DNA of 27,258 bases from a virus. Made by a program: the position numbers and the translations under genes. The stretch is taken from IMG/VR virus record IMGVR_UViG_3300046010_006473, positions 1 through 27,258 of that record. One strand, given 5' to 3'. Below the pieces are notes generated by a model, which did not search any database, was not told where the DNA came from, and saw only the letters and a list, made by a program, of their open reading frames with translations. This document shows positions 1-7,978 of the stretch, in pieces; within the stretch, counting starts at the first letter, position 1, and each line of letters opens with the position of its first letter.

Positions 1-1
1 A

Positions 2-3000
2 GAAGCTATCTCGCGTGAAGGAGGGGCTAGAAAGATAATCGACGATCTGACTGCGATGGATGCAGAGTATCTTGCAGCGGTAGAGCGCGGGGATATGGAG
101 ACTGCCCAGAGGATGGTGGATGAGGCTGCGAAGAGGGCTGGATATAATGTTGGCCCTGTTCCGCACGGAACTACTTCTGGCCCATTTAATGAATTTAGAA
201 CTCCAGCTTATTTTGGAAGCGGAGCAAGCATGTATGCTCAAGCCGACTCTGAGATTGTATCTTGGAAAGGCAAAAGGGACACGGTTAGCAGTATTAAGCC
301 GGAAGAAATCGAAGATGAGCTAGATACCGCTACTGGGCCGAGAGGATTTGATTTTGATGAACTTTACGCTGGAAAAGCCAATGGAAGGTTTGTTTCTTTT
401 GGTGGGGATGGGATTTATAGATTTGATGGGTTAAATGAGTATGGCGATTTTAAATACACGCTTATTGAAAACCTTACACCAATAAGAGATGATTCATTCA
501 ATATTGTTGATGTAGTAAAAGCCCCTCCACAAACAGAGTTCCCAAGAATTATTAAGGCATATTTGAAACTTGAAAATCCAGCAATTCTTGGAGCAAGTGA
601 AGGAAGCAGATTAGCAAAAGGTAAAAATGGAAACTGGGATCAAGCGTTATATGATAGGCTTGTAGCCGCTGGAAATGATGGAGCAATTGCTGACGATGAT
701 TGGGGCGGGCCTTGGAATAAACATTACATTGCATTTAGTCCAAACCAAATCAAATCCGCAGACCCCGTAACCTACGATGACGCAGGAGATATAATCCCTC
801 TCTCGCAGAGGTTCCGCCCAACCTCGCCTGATATTCGCAGGATGGCAGCGGAGCCTCGCAGAGAGCAAGTGGCCGGGATGAAGATCGGCAGAATTATTAC
901 TACACCTCCCGGCATTACACAGAAGACAACTGACATCATCCGAGCCAAGTTCTTCGACTCTACGAAAGTATCTCCAGAAAACACCTCGCAGGCGTGGGCA
1001 TATATCAGTCAGTTCATGGACGAGACTGATAACAATAACAACAAGTTTGCTGGGTATGTGAATCAAGTCACCGAGGAGGAACTGGCTCCTGAATTTAGGA
1101 AAGGCATTAAAGAGAGCATGGGAGCCTCGTTGTTCTCAGTAGAGTTAGCTAACTACGCTGGAAGACTGGCAGTGCAGGGTGACACTAAGATGCTCGCCTA
1201 CATGATCCGCAACGGTAACAAGATGCCTACTGGTGAATTTGCTAGTGGTGTTAGCCAAAGCGGTAGGGTTCTTAATGCCTTTAAGAAAAGACTCAGCAGT
1301 GACATCTCAGGAGTTGCTGCATACGAGACGGAACTAGAGAGCAATGTTGAGAGGCTTGCCGCTGTATTGTTTGGGACAAATACTCCGAGTAAAGAGCAGA
1401 TTAAGATTGCACAGGATGCCTTAACTCAATCTGAAAGCGCAGAGTTAGACCTAGCTACAGAGGTCGCTGATGATATTAAGAGGATTGAAAGCAGGACAAA
1501 TAAAGGCATTCTGCAAAAGATTGATGATTTTATTTCTGGATACGACAATCCAAAGAAGGATCAGTTGCTTTTGATTTTCGCAAACCTCATTAGATCAAGA
1601 GATGTTGATGGAATAACGATTAGCTATAAACCAGCAAAGGTCAGCATATCTGATCGGATTGCAAATCTTCTTGTGAAGAATCTAGCCAACTATCGAGACA
1701 CGCTTGTTGATAAGGCTGCTAGTGGACTTGAATCAACCTTCTGGAGAACAATGAGCAGTCAGGAGAATAAGCCCGGACTGCTTGGAGAACTCGACCAAGC
1801 TCAAAACAACGAACTTGCAAAGATCGTTAAGGCAACTCTCATAAAAATGAAGTTAGCTGGTGAGCCGCAAAATACCAAGATGACCGATATTGAGAAGGTC
1901 GCTTCTATCCTAAATGAATCGAAGTTGAGCGAAGAAAAGAGAATTGAAGCAGACAAGAGAATTGTTGCAGAAATTGATCGTCGCCGCCAAGAGGAGCTTT
2001 CGACTACAAACAATCCAGATGCCGTTAACGCCAAGTATGACTCTATCTTGAAGGCTTGGAACGACTCCATGAGCAGGCAGCTTAATATGCCTGTCAGCGA
2101 CAGTATGCTTCAGCGTCTCATTAGCTCAGAGATGAAAGAGCAAGATATAAAGATTAGGGATTTGGTTGATGAAGCTGACGGAAAGGTAGTGGTTGAGAAG
2201 AAGCAAAACATTATCAATTCTATTATCCGCAAAATTTACGGAGTATCGAAAGAGTCTGAGACGGGAATAGAGATGGATGAGAACTATGACGGACTCAAGA
2301 GTTACCTAGAACAAACGCTTGACAATATGTATGCGTTAAGTGTTGAGGAGAAAAACGCAGCCTATGCAAAGCGCCAAGCCCAAATATCATTGCGTAATAC
2401 CGCTGAGTCGCAAGCGCAGTCTATTATCAATCGGCTTGCGGATCAGTTATCCGACACCCCTGCATTCCCTCAAAAACAAGAGAATCAAGTAAAGGCTATT
2501 GTTCAACAAGACTTGAAACAGATTCCAGACATGAATCGCAAGCAGCCTTGGACAAGCCAACTCACCGCTAAACTTATGCGAGTAGGAGTAAGCGAAGCGC
2601 AGGCACAAACAATCTCTGATCTCGTTTGGAGACAGCATGAGATCAAAGCAATGGATCGTGAATCCAAGGAGCTTCAGACAGCAGCAGAGAAAGGATCGCT
2701 TGCAGTAATCATTGACAGAATCAAAAATACATCGCTTGAGAAACAGCAGTCTCCCGAATGGAAGCAGGAAGTTATTAAAGAATATCTGCGTGATGCAGGG
2801 CTATCCAGCAAGGCAGCAGAGACGGCAGCAAAGCTATACGATAGCGTCATCTCTGAAAGACTAGCAGCCGCAAAGCAGAAGGCATTTGAAGACACTCTTG
2901 CTAAAGCTGCTCCGTGGAATAACTACGCTTCGCGCAACGGCAAGCTCGCCAAAGACGCATTGAAGAAGATTAGAGATGCAATCAGAACCGGAGTCCTTGA

Positions 3001-5203
3001 CCCAGAGAAGAACGCAGAAAGCATCATTGCTGCACAGAGCGGATGGACTGGATTCACAAAAGAACAGTATCAGCGCATTGTAGAACTCGACACGATCCTT
3101 AACGATCCGAATCAAGACGATATTACAAAGCGTGAGGCAATGGATGCGCTCAATAAGATTATTACAAAAGCCAAGATGCCTGTTCGGTTTAAGGATGCGC
3201 TAGGAGCTTACTATATCGGCAATGCGCTAATGGGTATTCCTACGGCATTGGTGAACATTGTATCGCCAATTAGCTTCTCGATCAGAAACTTGATGGTGGA
3301 TATTGCTAAGTATACCAAGGACAATCCAGCAAAGATACCAGTCGCATTTGAGACTTTCCTAGATAGCATGAGGTCTTGGTATAACCAAACATCTTACGCA
3401 TTTAAGAATCAAATCTACTTGAACGATGTCGTTGAATATCTCAACGGGCAGAATGTATTGAGAGAGACTTTCGACAAGGGCAAGAAGCAATGGGCTGAAG
3501 GAAAGTATGCTGAAGGATTTGCTAATATGGCAGTCGGTATGACGCAGATTACAGGCAGGGTTCTTTCCGCGCTGGACCAAGGCGCAATCTCCATGCTGGA
3601 GAATCAAAATATTACACGCTATGCGATGGCGGCGCTTGAGAATGCGAAGAAGAAAGTTCCGAAGAATAAGATTGTAGAGTTTGCAAATATGACTCTCGAT
3701 CTGAAGAGAAGAGTTATCATTGAAAACATTGCTGCCGGAATGGACGCAGACAGGGCTGGCGTTCTCGCTGACTTGGCTGTTAAGTCTGAACTCCGCGCTG
3801 CTCTTTCCGAATACGAGGCAGACACTCAATCTGTTCTTGATTCAGCGATTAACGATGCCTTGCAGTCTGTAGGTAGGAACAAAGTAATTACAATCGAAGG
3901 AATCAAAAGACAGCAAAAGGATGTTTCTGATTCAGGGATACTTTCGTATTGGCCTATCAAAATGCTTGAAAAGGTATCTGAAGGAGCAGGTAAGGAAGGG
4001 TCTGGAATGCAAATCTTCTCAAAGATGGTTTATGGATTTGCGCTGGTCCCAGCCAGAACATTCCACACTGCTGCTTGGTTTTCTCCGTATGGCTTCCTTC
4101 GCTTGGCAATCGACAAGTATAAGACAAATAAGGGACAAGAGTCTCCGTATGCCATGTCTCTCCAGACAGAAGCTCAATATAGGCAACGCCTGACAGAGAG
4201 CATCGCTGGTTCAATTGCAATGCTTGGATTGTTTGCGCTTCGTTCTGGTTCTTCCGACGAGGACGAGGATAAGAAGTTCAAGATTGTTATTACTGGCAAC
4301 GGACCAAACGCTGTTACAGATAAACAATACTACGATTCTTGGATCAAGAAGTATAAACCATACAGCATCAATATCGTTCTTGGTGATACCGTCATTCCGA
4401 TTAACATTGGCCGTGGTGGTGAAGCCTTATTCTTCCCAATCATGCTCGCTGGCGCGTTAGACGATTACGAGATCAAGAGTAAGCAGAACCTCACAAAGAA
4501 GGAGCCAGATGATCTTAACGCTGCAACTGAAATGCTTGGTTCAGCATTCTTCGCATTGGCTCAAAGAGGGCCGTATGCTGCATTCACTGAGCCTTTGTTT
4601 GACGCATCGAAACAAGGCAGGGTAACTGAGAATCTTGTAAGCCAACTCGGATACTTTGGTAAAACATTTGTCCCGGTTCTTGGCGCATCTATTACAAGGA
4701 ATATATCTGACATGATCAACGATCCTGTCGATAGGTCTTCTATCGAGGGGGCTATCTACGCTAACACGCCAATCGTTGGACCTTGGGTCGGAACGAAAGC
4801 ATTGAATGCTCTTGGGCAACCAATCCGAGCTGATGACTGGGGCGATAAGCTATACAAGTTAGGTGTTCCAGTTGTTTTCTCGTTCCCAAAGAACACTCCA
4901 GAGAATGCGCTGAACGAACTCATCTTGAAACAAGGCAGTGGACCGACTCTTCCAACTAGGGCTAATGCTCAAAAAAGATTCGGAGATGTTTTGACAAGTA
5001 AAGAGTTTGAAACCTATGTCCGTGAATATGGACGAGTTATGTCTGACAAAATGTTCAAGAATCGAACAAGGCTTGCAAACATGAAAGCCGTGGACTACGA
5101 TGATGAGCTTGAAAAATACGCAAGGGGATATTCTATCGACGGCATTAAGATCAAAGGTGCGTCAGATTCGGCAGTCCTTGCGGTCAAGCGCATGAGACAA
5201 TGA
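2..5203 (+). CDS. Large polyvalent (internal/ejected) virion protein, 5'-partial
   Basis: The frame is open to the left edge, so the gene starts upstream; ATG 56 is only an internal Met. Residue numbers count from ATG 56. Residues 1-30 carry the helical motif GDMETAQRMVDEAAKRAGY that typically precedes an ADP-ribosyltransferase-like (ART-PolyVal) domain in phage polyvalent proteins. An HGT motif follows near residue 37, and the domain closes with YIAFSPNQIKSADPVTYDD and IPLSQRF near 225-257. Residues about 270-1040 are charged and helical. Around 1047-1080 is a hydrophobic segment (GNALMGIPTALVNIVSP) resembling large-polyvalent-protein-associated domains such as LPD38. More hydrophobic stretches lie near 1295-1360 and 1381-1400. 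These proteins are thought to travel in the capsid and enter the host with the DNA. The membrane segments fit a role in DNA ejection. Enzymatic activity is inferred only. The stop overlaps the next start (ATGA). Confidence 0.8.
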   Translation, partial: EAISREGGARKIIDDLTAMDAEYLAAVERGDMETAQRMVDEAAKRAGYNVGPVPHGTTSGPFNEFRTPAYFGSGASMYAQADSEIVSWKGKRDTVSSIKPEEIEDELDTATGPRGFDFDELYAGKANGRFVSFGGDGIYRFDGLNEYGDFKYTLIENLTPIRDDSFNIVDVVKAPPQTEFPRIIKAYLKLENPAILGASEGSRLAKGKNGNWDQALYDRLVAAGNDGAIADDDWGGPWNKHYIAFSPNQIKSADPVTYDDAGDIIPLSQRFRPTSPDIRRMAAEPRREQVAGMKIGRIITTPPGITQKTTDIIRAKFFDSTKVSPENTSQAWAYISQFMDETDNNNNKFAGYVNQVTEEELAPEFRKGIKESMGASLFSVELANYAGRLAVQGDTKMLAYMIRNGNKMPTGEFASGVSQSGRVLNAFKKRLSSDISGVAAYETELESNVERLAAVLFGTNTPSKEQIKIAQDALTQSESAELDLATEVADDIKRIESRTNKGILQKIDDFISGYDNPKKDQLLLIFANLIRSRDVDGITISYKPAKVSISDRIANLLVKNLANYRDTLVDKAASGLESTFWRTMSSQENKPGLLGELDQAQNNELAKIVKATLIKMKLAGEPQNTKMTDIEKVASILNESKLSEEKRIEADKRIVAEIDRRRQEELSTTNNPDAVNAKYDSILKAWNDSMSRQLNMPVSDSMLQRLISSEMKEQDIKIRDLVDEADGKVVVEKKQNIINSIIRKIYGVSKESETGIEMDENYDGLKSYLEQTLDNMYALSVEEKNAAYAKRQAQISLRNTAESQAQSIINRLADQLSDTPAFPQKQENQVKAIVQQDLKQIPDMNRKQPWTSQLTAKLMRVGVSEAQAQTISDLVWRQHEIKAMDRESKELQTAAEKGSLAVIIDRIKNTSLEKQQSPEWKQEVIKEYLRDAGLSSKAAETAAKLYDSVISERLAAAKQKAFEDTLAKAAPWNNYASRNGKLAKDALKKIRDAIRTGVLDPEKNAESIIAAQSGWTGFTKEQYQRIVELDTILNDPNQDDITKREAMDALNKIITKAKMPVRFKDALGAYYIGNALMGIPTALVNIVSPISFSIRNLMVDIAKYTKDNPAKIPVAFETFLDSMRSWYNQTSYAFKNQIYLNDVVEYLNGQNVLRETFDKGKKQWAEGKYAEGFANMAVGMTQITGRVLSALDQGAISMLENQNITRYAMAALENAKKKVPKNKIVEFANMTLDLKRRVIIENIAAGMDADRAGVLADLAVKSELRAALSEYEADTQSVLDSAINDALQSVGRNKVITIEGIKRQQKDVSDSGILSYWPIKMLEKVSEGAGKEGSGMQIFSKMVYGFALVPARTFHTAAWFSPYGFLRLAIDKYKTNKGQESPYAMSLQTEAQYRQRLTESIAGSIAMLGLFALRSGSSDEDEDKKFKIVITGNGPNAVTDKQYYDSWIKKYKPYSINIVLGDTVIPINIGRGGEALFFPIMLAGALDDYEIKSKQNLTKKEPDDLNAATEMLGSAFFALAQRGPYAAFTEPLFDASKQGRVTENLVSQLGYFGKTFVPVLGASITRNISDMINDPVDRSSIEGAIYANTPIVGPWVGTKALNALGQPIRADDWGDKLYKLGVPVVFSFPKNTPENALNELILKQGSGPTLPTRANAQKRFGDVLTSKEFETYVREYGRVMSDKMFKNRTRLANMKAVDYDDELEKYARGYSIDGIKIKGASDSAVLAVKRMRQ

Positions 5204-5832
5204 TCGAATACGAGTTTATAGATATGTCAGACTCCCCTCCCGGCGGATGGAAGATTAAAGTTCCAAAGACCGGAGTTGAGTTTAAGCACTACGACTTCCG
5301 CGCTATCAGCAACGCATACAAGTCACACTGCAATGCTAACGGGATATTGCTTTCTCCTAACTGGCAGGAAGAGTTCCTGTCAGAGATGTGCAAGCAGAAC
5401 CAGCATTGGGGCAGGAAGTGCAGACCAGCGGTAGCCAATAGTCTGAAGAGAAGGCGGCTCTCTTTAACTGCTGTATTATCATTCCTGAACATGCTTAGAG
5501 CTTGGGCGCAATCAACGCTATCAGGCAAAGACGCATTCGTTCCTCAAGAGGAGGCAGAGAGAAGGGCTGGCATTTGCGCTAATTGCCCGTTTAACACGAC
5601 TCTACAGTTCTCCTGCGGTGCTTGCATGGGGGCAGTCCTAACGCTTATACACGGCATCCTCGGCAAAAGAAAGACGGAATACGACAGCAGCCTTGGAGCC
5701 TGTCTAATCTGTAGCTGTTCGCTTAAAGCTGCGGTGCATGTCCCGGTTGATGTGCAGCGAGAAGGATTGAGCGAGGAACTGAGGAACGACTTTGACGAAA
5801 TCAAATACTGCTGGAAAAGAGTTGAGAAATGA
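5200..5832 (+). CDS. Cys-rich putative zinc-binding phage protein with PPGGW module
   Basis: A 210-residue protein starting at an ATGA overlap with the preceding gene, so probably translationally coupled. Residues about 10-45 form a short module starting SPPGGWKIKVPKTG and ending with a SHCNANGI-like helix. The same kind of module ends the next protein. Two Cys clusters follow: C126-x2-C129-x9-C139-x2-C142, then C168-x2-C171-x-C173. This is enough for one or two metal sites of zinc-ribbon type. There is no signal peptide, and the hydrophobic stretch between the clusters (about 143-155) is short for a membrane anchor. I do not recognise a named family. The position between a virion protein and a glycosyltransferase gives no firm function. 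Confidence 0.8.
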   Translation: MIEYEFIDMSDSPPGGWKIKVPKTGVEFKHYDFRAISNAYKSHCNANGILLSPNWQEEFLSEMCKQNQHWGRKCRPAVANSLKRRRLSLTAVLSFLNMLRAWAQSTLSGKDAFVPQEEAERRAGICANCPFNTTLQFSCGACMGAVLTLIHGILGKRKTEYDSSLGACLICSCSLKAAVHVPVDVQREGLSEELRNDFDEIKYCWKRVEK

Positions 5833-6773
5833 ATTTTCTACATGAGCGTGATCTTGGGGATATTATTGTTAGCCTAGCCTCGGTGCAGGCAGCGGGAGGA
5901 GGGAACTATTACATCCAGAACAATCCAACAGCTATCAAGATGCTCAAGCCTCTGATAGAAGTGCAACCATATATTGATAAGTGTAGCACTAGGAATCTGA
6001 GTAAGATTGACAAATCATTTGTTGATTTCAGAAATAACGGACATCCTTATGGAGTTACGCTTGCTGAGTTACACGCCAGATGGATTGACCAGCCAACAGA
6101 CCTATCTAAACCTTGGCTATTTGTTCCAAAAGATAATAAGTTTAGTGGAAAGATTATTGTTAACAAGACTGCCAGATATAACAATTCGCTATTTCCTTGG
6201 GTAGAACTCGTCAAATTGCTCGGCGATAAAATGCTGTTTGTTGGACATGATGCTGAATACGCATCATTCTGTAAGAGATTTGGGAATGTTGGCAGGTTAA
6301 TCGTTAGTGATTACCTGCAACTCGCTATTGCTATTAATAGCTCTGAATGCTTTATAGGAAATCAAAGTTCAGCAAATTGCGTTGCAGAGGGGTTAAAGCA
6401 TAGGAGCATTCAGGAAGTCTGCTTGCGGATACCAGATTGTATCTATAAACGAGACAATGCTACATTATGCTGTGATGGCTTAATAAATACAGATGTTGCA
6501 AATATTAGTATTAATGTTGGAACTTCCTATAAACGCGCAATAGATAAGACTCAGACACCAAGCGGCGGGTGGCAGATTACGATTAATGGAAAAACATTAA
6601 AAAGCTATTCAATAGATGCTCTTGCTATACAGGCTCAATCATTAGGAGTTAATAAGAAAAAGTCAGAGATTGAGGATATGATTGTTGATGAAACATCTCC
6701 CCGTATCGAAATTGATCCTATATCTGAAAGAACAATGTTTGATATAGAAAGAGTCAGGCTGCTCATTGGGTGA
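5829..6773 (+). CDS. GT9-like (heptosyltransferase-type) glycosyltransferase with C-terminal PPGGW-like module
   Basis: A 314-residue protein starting at an ATGA overlap. The N-terminus has the GT9 signature layout: RDLGDIIVSLASVQAAGGG near residues 7-25, equivalent to the G-D-x-G-D loop of ADP-heptose transferases but lacking the usual first strand. Around residues 119-195 it resembles the GT-B donor-binding half: a PWVELVKLLG helix, LFVGHDAEY, then FIGNQSSANCVAEGL. It probably transfers a sugar from a nucleotide donor; acceptor unknown. From residue 243 (TPSGGWQITING) a tail of about 70 residues resembles the N-terminal module of the preceding protein. The gene is more AT-rich than the portal or capsid genes and ends 12 nt from a convergent gene, with no obvious terminator between them. 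Confidence 0.72.
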   Translation: MNFLHERDLGDIIVSLASVQAAGGGNYYIQNNPTAIKMLKPLIEVQPYIDKCSTRNLSKIDKSFVDFRNNGHPYGVTLAELHARWIDQPTDLSKPWLFVPKDNKFSGKIIVNKTARYNNSLFPWVELVKLLGDKMLFVGHDAEYASFCKRFGNVGRLIVSDYLQLAIAINSSECFIGNQSSANCVAEGLKHRSIQEVCLRIPDCIYKRDNATLCCDGLINTDVANISINVGTSYKRAIDKTQTPSGGWQITINGKTLKSYSIDALAIQAQSLGVNKKKSEIEDMIVDETSPRIEIDPISERTMFDIERVRLLIG

Positions 6774-6785
6774 GCATGTTTTGAT

Positions 6786-7307
6786 TTATGCGTTTATTTT
6801 CTTAATAACTTGCAGCCATGAATAAGGCTTAAAGTTATCATATTCAAAAACAGTCTCCCATTTTCCAGTGAATTTTAACACTCTTTCATTAAAGTTTAAT
6901 AATGAGAAATCTTGCTCCTTGTGAGCGTCATTAGTTCCTTGTCCTGTTGCTGCACAATGCGCTAAAAAAATCTGTTGATTGGGGCAGTTTGTAACAATAA
7001 GACCATTAGGTTTTAATATCCTGCGCCATTCTTTTATTATATCAATTAGTTCATTATATGTGAAGTCCTCTAATACATGGCTGCTATAAATATAATCCAA
7101 GGCATTATCACATATAAAATTAAAATTCCTGCAATCGCCTCGTAGTTGTTGAGCATCACCACCTACATTTGTATATGGTTTTGGCATATCAAATGCCCAT
7201 GCTGATTCAGTTATTTTTTGACCTCCATAGCCGACATCCATTCCAATTCCTACACAATATTTTTCTAGTAAATTTTTGCTCCTTGATGTTTCTGATTCGT
7301 AATTCAT
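6786..7307 (-). CDS. Class I SAM-dependent methyltransferase (Methyltransf_11-like)
   Basis: A 173-residue protein from ATG 7307, 4 nt after the stop of the upstream minus-strand gene. Starts at TTG 7343 or ATG 7337 are open but would overlap that gene by 26-32 nt, so I prefer 7307. No start shows a clear Shine-Dalgarno sequence. The SAM-binding motif I is GIGMDVGYGGQKI, a degenerate G-x-G-x-D-x-G-x-G loop. The post-motif segment is YIYSSHVLEDF, and ILKPNGLIVTNCPN is the usual strand-turn-strand of Methyltransf_11 enzymes. The substrate cannot be read from the sequence; small molecules and sugars are as likely as nucleic acid. The gene is AT-rich compared with terL and probably shares its transcript. 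Confidence 0.75.
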   Translation of the reverse strand: MNYESETSRSKNLLEKYCVGIGMDVGYGGQKITESAWAFDMPKPYTNVGGDAQQLRGDCRNFNFICDNALDYIYSSHVLEDFTYNELIDIIKEWRRILKPNGLIVTNCPNQQIFLAHCAATGQGTNDAHKEQDFSLLNFNERVLKFTGKWETVFEYDNFKPYSWLQVIKKINA

Positions 7308-7311
7308 AATT

Positions 7312-7968
7312 TTATTTATCTGCCACCCAATGTTCATGTCCAACGAATATTCTTTTATTCTTGATGAATGTTAAGCCGCTTTTACTTAATAGCTCTTTAA
7401 GGTGAATGTGATTGTAAATCCATATATGCTGAGAAGGAATAAACATTACATCTGAAATAACTTCATCCTCCATAATTATGGGAGCTTGAATAATAAGCCT
7501 TCCTCCATTGCATAATAGTCTATTGCATTCGCTTAAAAAACCCAACCCATCCTCTACATGCTCTAAAACATCTAGAGCTATAATATTTGAAAAAATTCCA
7601 GACTCCCATTCACTTGTTATTTCTGGGAAAAATCCAAAATGAAGTTTTGTTTTCTTAGAGTATTTTTCTATATTATCTTTATATCTTTCATCCACCTCGA
7701 TCCCGTGACACTCAAATGAGTCACTTAAATCGCCGATAAGAACACCGGGAGCGCAAGCGATTTCTAGTATACTCCTAGTTCCTCCTTGGTAAATATCTTC
7801 TTTAACGCTCTTGTTTTTTTCCAATACATTAGCAACCTGCTCGTCTATTGTTGAGCGATTGTTTTTTTGGGACCAGTATTCGTCTTTATAGACCTCACTT
7901 GGATTTAAAAAGCATGTGCTTTTATAGCTTCCATTTTCTTTTATTTCGTATCCAGAATATTGTTTCAT
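7312..7968 (-). CDS. Class I SAM-dependent methyltransferase (Methyltransf_23-like)
   Basis: A 218-residue protein starting at ATG 7968, 10 nt downstream of terL on the same strand. Motif I is SILEIACAPGVLIG (residues 66-79), followed by the acidic ribose-binding segment GIEVDERY. The post-motif region is IIALDVLEHVEDG at about 130-142, and a GGRLIIQAPI strand follows. This order is typical of Methyltransf_23 enzymes acting on sugars, lipids or small molecules. It lacks the catalytic DPPY or PCQ motifs of DNA methyltransferases, so DNA modification is not supported. One 60-nt block inside it (7561-7620) has only 18 G/C, against 30 of 60 in a terL block (9181-9240), which suggests a different origin from terL. 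Confidence 0.8.
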   Translation of the reverse strand: MKQYSGYEIKENGSYKSTCFLNPSEVYKDEYWSQKNNRSTIDEQVANVLEKNKSVKEDIYQGGTRSILEIACAPGVLIGDLSDSFECHGIEVDERYKDNIEKYSKKTKLHFGFFPEITSEWESGIFSNIIALDVLEHVEDGLGFLSECNRLLCNGGRLIIQAPIIMEDEVISDVMFIPSQHIWIYNHIHLKELLSKSGLTFIKNKRIFVGHEHWVADK

Positions 7969-7978
7969 TTAATATAAT

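Noticed and set aside
6774-6785. Bidirectional terminator between the convergent genes
   Set aside because: Only 12 nt separate the stops and I see no GC-rich stem with a T-run around them.
7308-7343. Longer starts (TTG 7343, ATG 7337) for the downstream methyltransferase
   Set aside because: They overlap the upstream methyltransferase by 26-32 nt. ATG 7307 gives a 4-nt gap and keeps the whole recognisable domain.
6786-7968. Restriction-modification or DNA methylase pair
   Set aside because: The two enzymes have SAM-binding motifs but no DPPY/NPPY or PCQ catalytic motif and no target-recognition domain, and no nuclease partner is nearby.
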